From contig JAIVFH010000011.1 in assembly GCA_025765595.1 (NCBI GenBank), forward strand, positions 310,001 to 374,000: DNA of 64,000 nucleotides. Reading direction: 5' to 3'. The notes beneath the pieces are model-generated. The model ran no database searches and had not been told where the DNA came from. It saw only the letters and a list, made by a program, of their open reading frames with translations. Shown here piece after piece: positions 12,104 to 21,734 of this stretch (the stretch's first letter is position 1; every line of letters starts with the position of its first letter). The position numbers and the translations under genes are program-made. The stretch comes from Obelidium mucronatum (taxonomy: Eukaryota > Chytridiomycota > Chytridiomycetes > Chytridiales > Chytriomycetaceae).

Positions 12104-12235
12104 TTCGCCTTTCCTTCCCAGGCCGGAAGTGTTAGTTGAAGACTGATAAGTCGCCTAGAACCCTCGAACGAGTTCCCCACTGTTTACCAAGGACTTTCCC
12201 AGGGTCCTCAGCCAGCAGGTTTAACATGAGTCGAC

Positions 12236-12386
12236 TGTTAGGAATCGAACCTGAAGAGTCATGAAACCGGACGAAACCGGGGATCGAACCTAGTGCCTCC
12301 AGATTACTAGGCCCCAACATTGCCAATAGGCTATGCGACTCATGTTATTTGTTGAGTTTCACTGGAGGCCTTATCAGTTTCTAACA
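12236..12386 (-). repeat. TRIM LTR (5' LTR in sense)
   Basis: Identical to 11953-12103. In sense orientation this is the upstream LTR; the candidate self-primer site CGACTCATGTTA lies 2 nt beyond its end (plus-strand 12222-12233). Confidence 0.85.
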
Positions 12387-13123
12387 CCAGTGCTTCTTTT
12401 GGACAATCTTAGTGTCCACAAGACCTCTGACATTCTATCCCACTGCTTTGAGCTTGGTATTAAAGACCTGCAAACACAACACACTTCCTCCACCCACTGG
12501 CGGAGGCTTTGCAACTTTGAAGAACAAAATTTGCTGGCTTTTCCAGGAAAAAAGAAGCTTTAGCAACTGTACATTCAAGAGCCTTGCCTTGGGGAGGAGT
12601 TGGTACCAATCACTCTTGAGGCTTGCAGCTGCCTAACACCTCACCTGATCAGTTCTGCATTCAAGACTACTGGCATTTATCCATAGTCAAAAGAGATTGT
12701 TTTGAAAAATACCAACTCAATGTTGCAGCTGTCCCCAACAACTCCACCAACCTCTCTCCAGCTGTCAAAGAGTTCTTGAGGTACTTTGAGTCTTCAGCTG
12801 TAATTCAAAACATTCCTACACGGCCTGAGAAATTTGTAAAACTTGATCAAGTCTATTAGTTTGAAGAATTGATAAAAAGCTCAAGAAAATCAAGGAAATG
12901 AAGAGGAAAGCGGCTTCAGAATTGAAGGAGAATGAGTGATCCTTTTTTTCCAACCCAAAAAATGTTTTCCAACCCACCAACATTTTCACCAAAACCAACA
13001 GCACCGCCCAACCACTTGCACCACACCATTGAAACTTTGCAGAAATAAAGAAAACCGTATTACTAACGAATATCCAAAGCGGTTTTTTATTAATATAAAC
13101 CCAGACAAAATAATTCTGACTCT

Positions 13124-13480
13124 TCAATTCTCCTTGTCACACTCATTAACATGGGCGTCACTGATGCTTTTGCACAGAACCTTGCATCTCTCACAGAGTC
13201 TGAACTCATTGCAATTTGTACAAATAAACAATTTTGTGCTTCTCACCCAAGTTTCTGTACATTTGACAGAGTTAGTTTCCCCTTGACACTGACGCGCCAA
13301 TTTCAGAGCCTCCCTCTCCGCTTTTTTGGCTTCCGCCTCACGTTTCTTGTTATCTTTTGCAGCTTCTTTTGCTTGAGCATCGTCATTCTTCTGTTGCTCA
13401 GCTTGAAGTAACGTTTCTTGCAAGGTTTGTGAGTTGTAGACCTTGTTGGTTAAAACAGCATCTTGAGGCTTACTCTGACA
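13124..13480 (-). pseudogene. C-terminal remnant of a second pogo-type transposase
   Basis: The open frame ending at 13124 reads SKPQDAVLTNKVYNSQTLQE, then a long charged coiled segment rich in K, A and E, then CTNCNEFRLCERCK and a final HVNECD. This matches, in order and spacing, the tail of the transposase at 1180-2850 (YSFEDLKKAQ, charged coil, CSICEAYRICPECK, HVESC). Only this tail is present; upstream minus-strand sequence is unrelated. It is a fragment of a diverged family member. Confidence 0.6.
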
Positions 13481-13719
13481 AAGGAGATGAAGCTTCTGAT
13501 GTAAAGACGGGTAGTATAAGAAAAGGCCATGCGAAGGAGAATCAGGACAGGAAAAAAGTGCACAAAACAAAGGAAGGCAATTACATTGTCCCTGACAAAG
13601 TGATTCGACTCTTTCAAACAAAATCCAAAGTAACCAACAATAAACAAAAACAAAGAAAGGATGCGCAAAGTCCAAATTAACAAAATATTGAAGAAACAAT
13701 AAATACAAAAAAACCCCAA

Positions 13720-14351
13720 TCAGCGCTTTGCCTTCTTGCTTGCGCTTCCTTCCTGAAGCAGCTCCTGCCAATACGCCTTCTTGACATGTTGGTTGTTTGC
13801 AAAGGCCCAAACCACTGTGTACGTCTCTGGTTTGCGCTGATGGCGGCTTTGCCCAGCCTTGTAGAAGTGCAGGTGGTTGAATGCTTGGATGAAGCTGCCA
13901 GAATAGTGGTTTTTGTCAGGAACACCAGCATGGAACAACAGCTTTTTGGTCCATTCAGCAAAATGACGTTTTGCTAATTCAAAAGTAAACGTCATTCTGC
14001 TGTATGTTGCGAAGAAGCACTTGTACTTCTAACAATCAATAAACATGCAATCACCTTTTTCATCTCCTCATTGTACAAGTGGAGCCCAATGTACGCATGT
14101 CCAGACTCCTTCTTGTCAGGGAAGTTGACCAACCCAGTCTTCTGCTTGACCATTGCCGGGATCTTGCCCTTCCGTATGTTCCCTTCAGCCAACATTGCAT
14201 ACTTCATCACATCATCAACTTGCTTCTCCTTCACTCCTCCCGAACGTCCCGCTGGTCGAAACATGATTGACGACTGCGTCGAAGTTGATTCCATTGAATC
14301 ACGGCGGGAGCTGCCGGAGCCAGAGCTTGGAAGCATTGGAGTTGAATACAA
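13720..14351 (-). pseudogene. Unrecognised repeat-family gene, split by the KDZ element
   Basis: Two frames in series: 14351-13992 (starts MYSTPMLPSSGSGSSRRD, then VDDVMKYAMLAEGNIRKG and KKESGHAYIGLHLYNEEM) and 13995-13720 (AKRHFAEWTKKLLFHAGVP ... ETYTVVWAFANNQHVKKAYW, ending KKAKR). An intron or frameshift joins them. The 3' end and about 120 bp beyond recur at 26,920-27,100 on the plus strand, so the gene belongs to a multicopy family. Its first codons lie in the 223-bp tandem unit at the KDZ element's left end, and a possible upstream exon lies past the element's right end (21,360-21,595), suggesting the KDZ element landed in this gene. No family recognised. Confidence 0.45.
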
Positions 14352-15160
14352 TTACGACGACAGTGGGGTCACAATGGCACGTACTATAGCGAGCGGCATG
14401 CGATTCGGACCCCAATTCGGACTCCGATTCGGGAAACAATTTGGAGTCCGACTAGGGTCTGATTTGGGTCTGAATAGGAAAAACCATGATTGACGACTGC
14501 GTCGAAGTTGATTCCATTGAATCACGGCGGGAGCTGCCGGAGCCAGAGCTTGGAAGCATTGGAGTTGAATACAATTACGACGACAGTGGGGTCACAATGG
14601 CACGTACTATAGCGAGCGGCATGCGATTCGGACCCCAATTCGGACTCCGATTCGGGAAACAATTTGGAGTCCGACTAGGGTCTGATTTGGGTCTGAATAG
14701 GAAAAACCATGATTGACGACTGCGTCGAAGTTGATTCCATTGAATCACGGCGGGAGCTGCCGGAGCCAGAGCTTGGAAGCATTGGAGTTGAATACAATTA
14801 CGACGACAGTGGGGTCACAATGGCACGTACTATAGCGAGCGGCATGCGATTCGGACCCCAATTCGGACTCCGATTCGGGAAACAATTTGGAGTCCGACTA
14901 GGGTCTGATTTGGGTCTGAATAGGAAAAACCATGATTGACGACTGCGTCGAAGTTGATTCCATTGAATCACGGCGGGAGCTGCCGGAGCCAGAGCTTGGA
15001 AGCATTGGAGTTGAATACAATTACGACGACAGTGGGGTCACAATGGCACGTACTATAGCGAGCGGCATGCGATTCGGACCCCAATTCGGACTCCGATTCG
15101 GGAAACAATTTGGAGTCCGACTAGGGTCTGATTTGGGTCTGAATAGGAAAAACCCCGAAT
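14263..15160. repeat. Four tandem copies of a 223-bp unit
   Basis: Units start at about 14263, 14486, 14709 and 14932 and look identical by eye. Each joins about 115 bp of flanking gene sequence (ATGATTGACGACTGCG onward) to the first ~108 bp of the KDZ element's left terminus (from CACGTACTATAGCGAGCGG). The junction GAAAAACCATGATT carries AAAC microhomology between element and flank. Each unit's 76-codon frame ends a few bases inside the next (ATGATTGA). Only the last unit continues into the element. Confidence 0.92.
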
Positions 15161-15500
15161 CGGGCTCCAGTCAGAATGGCCAATAGGGCTATTGGCGCTC
15201 CTAGCCGCCTCCTAATGGAGTCCTAATCACTTGTCATTAGGAGGAAACTACTTTTTCCTGCAATTTGAGGATTGTCCTATTAGGAGCCACTAAGGCCTAT
15301 TAGGACTACCGACTAGGACTTAACAGCATATGAATATAACTCTCAACTGCAAAACGCTTAAAAAAATTCTAAAAATTGCAAACCATCAGAAAAAATTCAA
15401 AAAAATTGCAAAAATACAAAATTAATTTTTCAGAATTTTATGATATTATAGTTAAAATTAATCATAAAAATTTATCAATTTCTCAAAGAACCTCTGGCTG

Positions 15501-17615
15501 CTAACATTTGCTAAACTGCTCATTTCTCATGTCCACCATGCTGAACAAAAAAAAGTCTGCCTGAAGAGGGTCCAAATATCGCAAAATGTGTCCCATTTTT
15601 TCAAACCATCCAGCACACTGTCCTGCTGCTGATGTGTTGAATAAAGGCTTGTTTCCTTGGTATAGCCTAGCAAAAGACCTAGCGTCACAATTCTCCATGC
15701 AGAATCTGTCTCAACGACTATGGTTTCTGAAGTGAAATTGGTCAACAACCCAGATGATTTTTTGGTATAGCATCCTAAGCACAGAAGTTAGATTCTATCA
15801 CAGCAAATACATCCTTACTTGTGGAGCAGCTTGTTTTGCTGAGCGCCGTTTTTCAAAGTCCTGACAAAAACACATGCTTTGTCATAAAACATGAATGTAG
15901 GATACTCTTCCAGCCTCATGAATGTTTGACAAAGAAATCCTGTGATAAACTTGTTGGACTCAAACGAGTACATCTTCCCAATGTCCATAATGTGCCCACA
16001 GCTCCACACAACCAGGAACACCCCTGGCAGGAATCTGTCAAATGGGCTGTAACAGAACCCAAACTCCTCATAATTCCTTTCATCATCCTTCACATGCCCC
16101 ACTGACACTCGTGTCTTTCCACCATACTTCTTTGCAGTTTTCTCACTTGTTGTTGATGGGTCTGAGAAGAATTTTCCCACCACCTCCATATGTTCTACTT
16201 CCTTGCACGACAGCGGCTGGTAATCAAAAGAGTTCTCACGTTCTCGTTTTTGATTCGCACATCCTGAAATGATGCATTTCCCCTTCAATCCTGCATGATT
16301 GATACAGAATTTTGTATTGATCCCAATGATGTCCAAATTGCATCCAATCACTCTGCACAGCAAGTGCCCCATCACTTTTCCATCCATCACTGCCGCACTA
16401 TACTCCTGGCCTTTGCTATCAACAACATGACATTCTCCACATGAATGTTTCCATTTTACTGCAAAGTGCGCATTCATCCACTCCACATATTCCTTCATTG
16501 CCAACCGCAAATCTTCTACATTATCAGACACTTGATTGCTTGAGTACTCTCCAAGATGTAGGGAATACGGAAACAGCCGTCTGCCCTTCTCCCCCCAAGA
16601 TGGTTGGAAGCAGCAATAATCAAAATCTTCATGAGCTGCTTGAAGCGCCTCTGAAACTGCTGGATCCTGAATGTACTCTTGCAATAGGAGCATCTGGTAC
16701 AAGTAATACGCCCGCTTGAAAATAGATGATGATGCAGCTGAAGGAATCCCTGAATACTGTTCACTATCTGATGAAACAGATGGAAATGCTGAATGGTATG
16801 CATTCTGCAGAGTATACATTTTACATCTAAGGAATAGTCTGTCAGTAAATGACAAGCAACAAACACTACTAATAGCACTCCTAATAGCGATCCTAATAGC
16901 ACTCCTAATAGCGCTCCGATTCGCGCTCCTAATCGCGCTCCCAATCGCTCTCCGATTTGCTTTCGATTCGGAACGCTATTAAGAGCGCGATTAGGAGCGC
17001 GATTAGGAGCGCGAATCGGAGCGCTATTAGGAGTGCTATTAGGACCAACACTTACAGCATTACAGACGGCACATTCTTCAGCCACAAATTTGCAAATGCA
17101 ACAGTCATGTAGTATTTAGAATTGATTCCAATGACTTTTTGCTTTCTGATTGTATTCATTGGGTACTGTTCTATGGTGCTGTTTCCTTCGGTAATCTCTG
17201 ACACTGAATCAACGTCATACAACTGAATACTACAGCTCAAATTCACACAGCTGGATTTGTACAGAAGACCCGATTTAGCTGAATCTGCATCCAAGATTGT
17301 GACTTCTTGCCATCTCCCAATCTTTAGATGGCTCTGACACTTGATGCAGTATGTAAACGGAGCTGACAGGATAATAGGTACATTTGGGGTAATTGTTTCG
17401 TGAATTCTTGTATCAAAGACAGCCTCTGCAGTTTGTTTGGCTGCCAGGATGGGAACGCCAAAAGAAGTAGCAACAAGCTGAATGAAATCCCGCAAACGGA
17501 GTGTCTTGTTGTAAGTCTTTTCAAAACTGCCGTAGATTGAAAACTCAGCTTGGAAGGCTGGGAACTGTTCTGCCAGCTGAGCTCCCATCTTGACATGTGA
17601 GGCAGGGATTTTCAT
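15501..17615 (-). CDS. KDZ transposase with CxC5/CxC6-like cysteine clusters (one in-frame TGA)
   Basis: Three exons on the minus strand: 17056-17615, 15819-16826, 15501-15774 (614 codons, phases agree). An N-terminal cluster (YCIKCQSHL ... SCVNLSC) resembles CxC5. The central part (HSCGECH ... DGKVMGHLLCRVIGCNL ... FCINHAGLKGKCIISGC) follows the CxC6 pattern known next to KDZ transposases. The catalytic part has VVWSCGHIMDIGKMYSFES, MFYDKACVF, WVVDQFHFRNHS and the C-terminal block FNTSAAGQCAGWFEKMGHIL ... FFLFSMVDMRN. A TGA at 15711-15713 interrupts exon 3 after NHSR, so this copy is probably inactive unless read through. The CxC5 and CxC6 domains are from memory of Pfam families. I used the ATG at 17615; an upstream TTG is open but unlikely. 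Confidence 0.8.
16827..17055 (-). repeat. Intron 1 of the KDZ gene filled by a foldback of the element's end-repeat words
   Basis: About 180 of the 229 intron bases consist of CTAATAGC, CTAATCGCGCTCC and CGATTCGCGCTCC words on one side and their inverted forms (GCGCGATTAGGAGC, GCTATTAGGAGT) on the other, meeting near 16,965. The donor GTAAGT and acceptor CCTTAG lie just outside. The transcript of this intron could fold into a long hairpin. Confidence 0.85.
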
Positions 17616-17639
17616 TTTTTTCGGCAAAGTTTTTTCCCC
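17616..17639. promoter_or_regulatory. 24-bp gap between divergent start codons of the KDZ gene and its companion
   Basis: The chosen ATGs at 17615 (-) and 17640 (+) leave room only for overlapping leaders, so the promoters must lie inside each other's coding regions or first exons are missing. Head-to-head arrangement argues for one shared control region. Confidence 0.35.
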
Positions 17640-20600
17640 ATGCAATCACCAACACTGCCACTGCCAGACACACTGCCATCCCTCAGAGTCAGTAACGACT
17701 CAAACAGACTGTCCATCCAGTTCTCTTTCGATGAGATCAAGAAGGGCTTGTGGAAACAGGCTCCTTACAAGACCTTGGATGACAAGAAGACCATCTTCAT
17801 CTTGTGGAGTGATCTGCGAGAAGTCACCAAAGAACTCTGTCCTGACCTGCACCAAAGAGTCATGGAAACCAAAGGGTCTCCTAAAGAGCTTGTAGAGGAG
17901 GCCACTGAGGCACTGGACAAGATGTTGAGGTCTGGGTTTATTTGTTTGTGTTTGACAGGTGATCGCTGACACACCACTCCCAACCACAACAGATACATCA
18001 ACTCCAACAACACATTGAAGCTAGTGTTTTTGGATAAAACTAAATGTACAGTCCACATCCCTGGGCTGAAGAACAAATCAATGGCAGAAGTGTACAAGTG
18101 GATCAAAGACACAAACCAGGATTTAACAGCACTGGAGGACCTCTGCTTCAGTGGGATCGTGGATATAGATGGAAATCGTTCCGAAAATGATGAGGAACGC
18201 GCAGCGGCGCTGGCGAAATACATATATGGTGAGTCTTATTCATTTTGGTGTGATGCGCGATTCGCGATCCGATTCGCGATCCGATTCGCGATCCGATTAG
18301 GAAACGATTCGGTGCGCGATTATTCGGTGCGCGATTAGGAGCCGATTCGGAGCGCGATTAGGAAACGATTCGATGCGCGATTAGGAGTGCGATTAGGAGT
18401 GCTATTAGGACCGCTATTAGGAGCCGATTCGGAGCGCTATTAGGACCACAATTACAGCCCTTTAATTTTCTAATAATGTAACCCTTTTTATTATTTATTT
18501 ATCTTTTAGCTAGAAAAGTTTCAAACAACAAGTACCATGTTGTTTTTGCTCCTACTCCTGCTGACACCAATGCCACCAAGATTGCCAAGAAGGCTACTGC
18601 TCGTGCCGCAAGACAACAGGCTGCTAATGAGGTTAGGTCTGATAGTGAGCCTGATATTCCTCCTATCAGCCAGCTTCCAGGTTCTGCTGCAGAAAACGAG
18701 CCTAGAAGAGCTATCAAGTCTAAAATTTCATTTCCACTCTTGGGATCTGATGATCCAATTGGTTTGGGTATTTATAGTCTCATTTTTTTGATTGAATTAC
18801 AAATATTTAATTTAATTATGTGATAGGAACACCAACCAAACAAGCTGGTTCTTCTTCCGATTCCACGATTCCTGCTCATACTTCTCCAACTTCTTCAAAG
18901 GCTAATCCTACTCCAGTTCCTCCTGGTTCTGTTAAGACTACTCCTGGTGCTGGCAAGACTGCTTCTGGTCCCCCATCTGTTTCCCCCAAGACTTTGACCA
19001 GTTCTGCTACCAAGGCCACTACAGATCCCAAGGCTACTACAGTTCACAACACTGCTAAACATACTACTCCTGCTTCTCAATCTGGTTCCCCAAAGAGTAC
19101 CACTTCTGGTTCCAAGGCCACTACTGTTCCCATGGCTACTTCAGCTTCCAAAGTGTCCAAGGCAATGCCAGCTCCCAAAGTGTCCAAGGCAATGCCAGCT
19201 CCCAAAGCGTCCAAGGCAATGCCAGCTCCCAAGACAGCAGACAAGACAGCTGATTCCAGTTCCAAGCCAGTGCCAAAAACAGCTGTCCTCAAGCCAAGAT
19301 CTGCTGGTGCCTCCAAGACTGCTTTATCCAAGTCAATGTCTGTTCTCGAATCTCAGGCTTCTACGGTGGTATCTCCCGCAGTTGCTGAAAGCATTGATAA
19401 TCTCAAGGCTAGCCTAAAGGCTTGGGCAGAAACTCACAGAAAGTCAACAGATGCTGACGATTCAGAAAGTGAGTTAACACCACTTGACAATGCGCCTGAA
19501 GGGTCTGAAGCTGATGAAGATGATGACATTGGAGATGTTGATGGTGGAGAAAATGAGCTTGATGCTGAAGAGGAAGAGGAGCAGGAGGGGGATGAGGAGG
19601 AGCGGGAGGTACCAGTCCAGCAAAGAAAGAAGGTTCAAGCAATTGTGATTGAAGATGATGATGATGAAATTGAGGTGGTGGAGTCAGTTGTACGAAAGAA
19701 GCGTCGTGTGGAGAACATAGATGCGGAGGAAGATGAAGTTGAGGATGATGAGGAAGTGGTGGATGAAGAAGAAGAAGTGCAGGCTCATCCCAAAAAGAAG
19801 CGACGTGTCATGAATCTTTTGGGCAGTGATGGAGAAGAAGAAGCAGAGGTGAAAAAGATGGTTTCTGTTAAATGCAAGTTTCAGAATCAAGGAGCAGTTT
19901 TTCGTTTTAATGTGGAAGGGACACTTGCTGAGGGAAACAAGGCAAAAGGTGAGACCAAGTCGTTGTCTTTATTGTGCATTTTTAACAATCAATCCATTAT
20001 TAGTTTTTCTTGCTGATGTTTTGGCTGCTGCAAAAGTCCATCCAGCCACAACCCACTTTCGCAGGAAGGTCCACAGTGTTAGTTGGTTCTGCCAAGAGGA
20101 GCACATCTTTGACGAATCAGTTTTGGTGGACATTGCTTTGGATCCACACAGCCCTGATTACTTTGATGTTGCCTACACTGATTCTGGTAGGATGCCATTT
20201 TGTTTAAACATATTTCTCAGTATTTTTGGTATTTAGGAGCAATGTTTGATCCATTTGCAAGTTCTCCATTGATTAATTCACCTGTGACTGGGCCATCTCT
20301 GCAAGAAAAGCTATCTTCCATCGCATCCAAACAGCGTCGCCAAGTCCCCACGTCTGTTGCTGAAGTTGTTGCCAAAGCCAAAGGACGCACCGGCACCCAA
20401 GACAAGTTCATTAGTCAAGTGAAAGAAGTTGGTATCCGCTTTTCTTACCTGACGCAGGATCGAGAGCCACCAATGACCAAAACTCTTGCTGCTGCAACCT
20501 TGTCAAAGGAATTCCCCAACTTTGGAAATACTGTGGAAATTTTTCGGGCTTATGTTGGAGTCTACTTTGCTGATTTGGAATTCCAAAGAGTAAGTTTTTA

Positions 20601-20888
20601 TTTTAGTATCACTTCAAGCAATTTCTTTTAATAATCCTTTATTTATTATACTAGCTCTTTCCAAATACGTACACAAGCTACTTTGACAAAGAAGATTGCA
20701 TCTTCTCTTACAGCGATGTTGGGAAGCACATGTCAAAGTTCAATGCAAGATTGGTCCCTAGGCATCAAATCTATAGTTGGAGTACTACAGGTTTTCAAGA
20801 TGTTGAAAAGTACTTTCAAGGGTGCCAGGAGGGAGTGTTCCTGTTCAGAAGAAAACCCAGTGATATTTTGAGTGTTGTTTTTCTTTGA
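17640..20888 (+). CDS. Companion protein of the KDZ element, 891 codons, unknown function
   Basis: Seven exons with GT-AG introns and agreeing phases: 17640-17929, 17993-18228, 18510-18767, 18827-19948, 20004-20186, 20237-20589, 20655-20888 (2,676 nt). Not recognised. The N-terminal 250 residues look folded (LWKQAPYKTLDDKKTIFILW, SMAEVYKWIKDTNQDLTALE). The middle is low-complexity Ser/Thr/Pro/Lys with three near-identical KVSKAMPAP-type repeats, then an Asp/Glu-rich tract and two basic clusters, KKRRVENI and PKKKRRVMNLL, the second very like an SV40-type nuclear signal. The C-terminal 280 residues look folded again (HSVSWFCQEEHIFDESVLVD, FRAYVGVYFADLEFQ, WSTTGFQDVEKYFQGC). This suggests a nuclear protein. 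It faces the transposase gene, so it probably assists transposition or its regulation. I looked for a TET/JBP HxD...H core, known beside some KDZ elements, and did not find one. Confidence 0.65.
18229..18509 (+). repeat. Intron 2 of the companion gene carrying the same end-repeat words
   Basis: Between donor GTGAGT and acceptor TTTTAG, positions about 18,250-18,450 hold three copies of CGATTCGCGATC followed by GATTAGGAAACGATTCGG, GATTAGGAGCCGATTCGG and CTATTAGGACC words, all in one orientation. They match the words in the element's two ends and in the KDZ gene's intron 1. Confidence 0.85.
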
Positions 20889-21345
20889 TACTTCTTTGAT
20901 TTTTCTTGGTTTTTTTGGATTTTTCTTAGTTTTTTTTGAATTTTTCTTGGATTTTTGGATTTTTCTTTGATTTTTGCATAGTTGTATAAAAAAATTGTGT
21001 AAAATTTTATTTACCCTTTAAATGCATTTATTTTAGATGTTTTACATTCAATAGTGCTAATAGGGCCCCAATAGGAGTCCTACTAGGAGTTGTATTAAAG
21101 CCATTTGGTTTCCAATTGGCAGAGCAAAATGCTATTAGGAGTGCTACTAGGAGCAGACAAATGCTACTAGGAGCAGTCCTATTTGCTCATTTGCAATTAG
21201 GAGAGCTACTAGGGCCCCTAATCGGCCCTGATTAGGCTCCGAATCGGACTAAATCCTAATCGGATCCAATTAGGAGCCCTATTCGGACCCCGAATCGGGC
21301 CCTATTCGGACCCCGAATCGCGCGTGCCGCTCGGACCCCGCGCTG
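20889..21345. repeat. Right end of the KDZ element: subterminal repeat array
   Basis: After about 170 bp of TTTTTCTTGGATT-like sequence, 21,055-21,345 carries AATAGGAGTCCTACTAGGAG, CTAATCGG and CCGAATCGGGCCC words and ends at the terminus read as CAGCGCGGGGTCCGAGCGGC inward. An inverted match lies at 30,206-30,430. Confidence 0.8.
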
Positions 21346-21600
21346 TAAAAACAAATCTCTCACCATCATCGTAATCCAAAGAAAAAGGCTGCGTATCACT
21401 AATGGAGCTGCAGATAGAGCCAGACAACTGCGGCTGGCTTGACACTGGTTTGTCTTCATCATCCAAGTCTTCGTCCAGGGGGGTGGGACTGCCATTTCCA
21501 GTTTTGCATATTTGCATTGCATATTTGCAAAAGTCGAAGAGATCAAATTTTGTGCAACCACCACCCACCACCAGCCCACCACCAGCCAACCCCATCTCAT
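21346..21600 (-). pseudogene. Gene fragment abutting the KDZ element's right end
   Basis: The minus strand reads CTKFDLFDFCKYAMQICKTG, then an acidic and Ser-rich stretch to PFSLDYDDG, followed by a good splice donor (GTGAGAG), and is cut by the element about 20 bp further on. The same-strand gene at 13720-14351 starts just beyond the other end of the element, so both may be halves of one gene split by insertion into an intron. No family recognised. Confidence 0.4.
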
Positions 21601-21734
21601 ATGCACCAAGTGACTCCAGAGTGACGAAATTAGAGGGGCAATACCTCCAAGTCCAGGGTTCTGTGTTAGCTTATGCTGATCAGCCTGTCTTCCAACTTTA
21701 TTTGTATGCTGCACCTCTCCAATCATCAACCTGC

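Larger units (their letters stand above)
11953..12386 (-). mobile_element. TRIM (miniature LTR retrotransposon), 434 bp, complete
   Basis: Two 151-bp direct repeats (11953-12103 and 12236-12386), identical by eye, begin TGTTAG and end CTAACA, the standard LTR TG...CA with short terminal inverted repeats. They flank 132 bp of non-coding DNA. The element is bracketed by an exact 5-bp duplication, CCAGT, at 11948-11952 and 12387-12391; the intact pogo copy has one uninterrupted site here. Read on the minus strand, the internal region ends in a purine-rich tract (GGGAAGGAAAGG) next to the 3' LTR, as a polypurine tract should, and begins 2 nt past the 5' LTR with CGACTCATGTTA, the complement of a sequence in the LTR. 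Identical LTRs suggest a recent insertion. It codes for nothing and must use proteins of another element. Confidence 0.9.
11045..12930 (+). pseudogene. Decayed pogo/Tigger-like element interrupted by a TRIM
   Basis: The plus strand follows the intact transposase gene at 1180-2850 (minus strand) along nearly its full length: the start region (TANMVSANHSVTNATKL) at 11,160, the helix-turn-helix (about 11,450-11,740), LLLDNLSVHKTSD at about 12,390, and the tail (KEFLRYFESS) at about 12,780. It carries frameshifts, small deletions and stops, so no full protein can be made. The reading is split at 11,953 by the 434-bp LTR element. The left end starts with the TGAGTGG motif of the intact element's TIR; an inverted right end was not found, so the 3' part was probably deleted. 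Confidence 0.85.
14378..21345. mobile_element. KDZ-type DNA transposon (about 6.3 kb plus duplicated left end)
   Basis: The left terminus begins CACGTACTATAGCGAGCGGC (first at 14378, innermost at 15047). The right terminus, read inward from 21345, begins CAGCGCGGGGTCCGAGCGGC. Both share GAGCGGCA and then long arrays of short words such as GATTAGGAGC, CGATTCGGA and CTATTAGGA. Inside are a KDZ transposase gene (-) and a companion gene (+) that start head to head. No target duplication is visible, probably because the left flank was tandemly duplicated. The 531-bp element at 30206-30736 has the same two end types, which is how I set these ends. Confidence 0.75.

Noticed and set aside
14263..15160. 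CRISPR-like array
   Set aside because: Repeats are 223 bp, contiguous and without spacers, in a eukaryotic context.
14486..15186. Four identical 76-84 residue ORFs as real genes
   Set aside because: They run across the junctions of a tandem flank/terminus duplication and start in sequence that belongs to the opposite-strand gene.
18240..18338. Coding repeat ARFAIRFAIRFAIRLG as a protein tail
   Set aside because: It is the translation of the end-repeat words inside an intron with good splice sites and matching phases.
17640..20888. TET/JBP oxygenase as cargo of the KDZ element
   Set aside because: Expected from published KDZ elements, but no HxD...H...R core was found in the companion protein.
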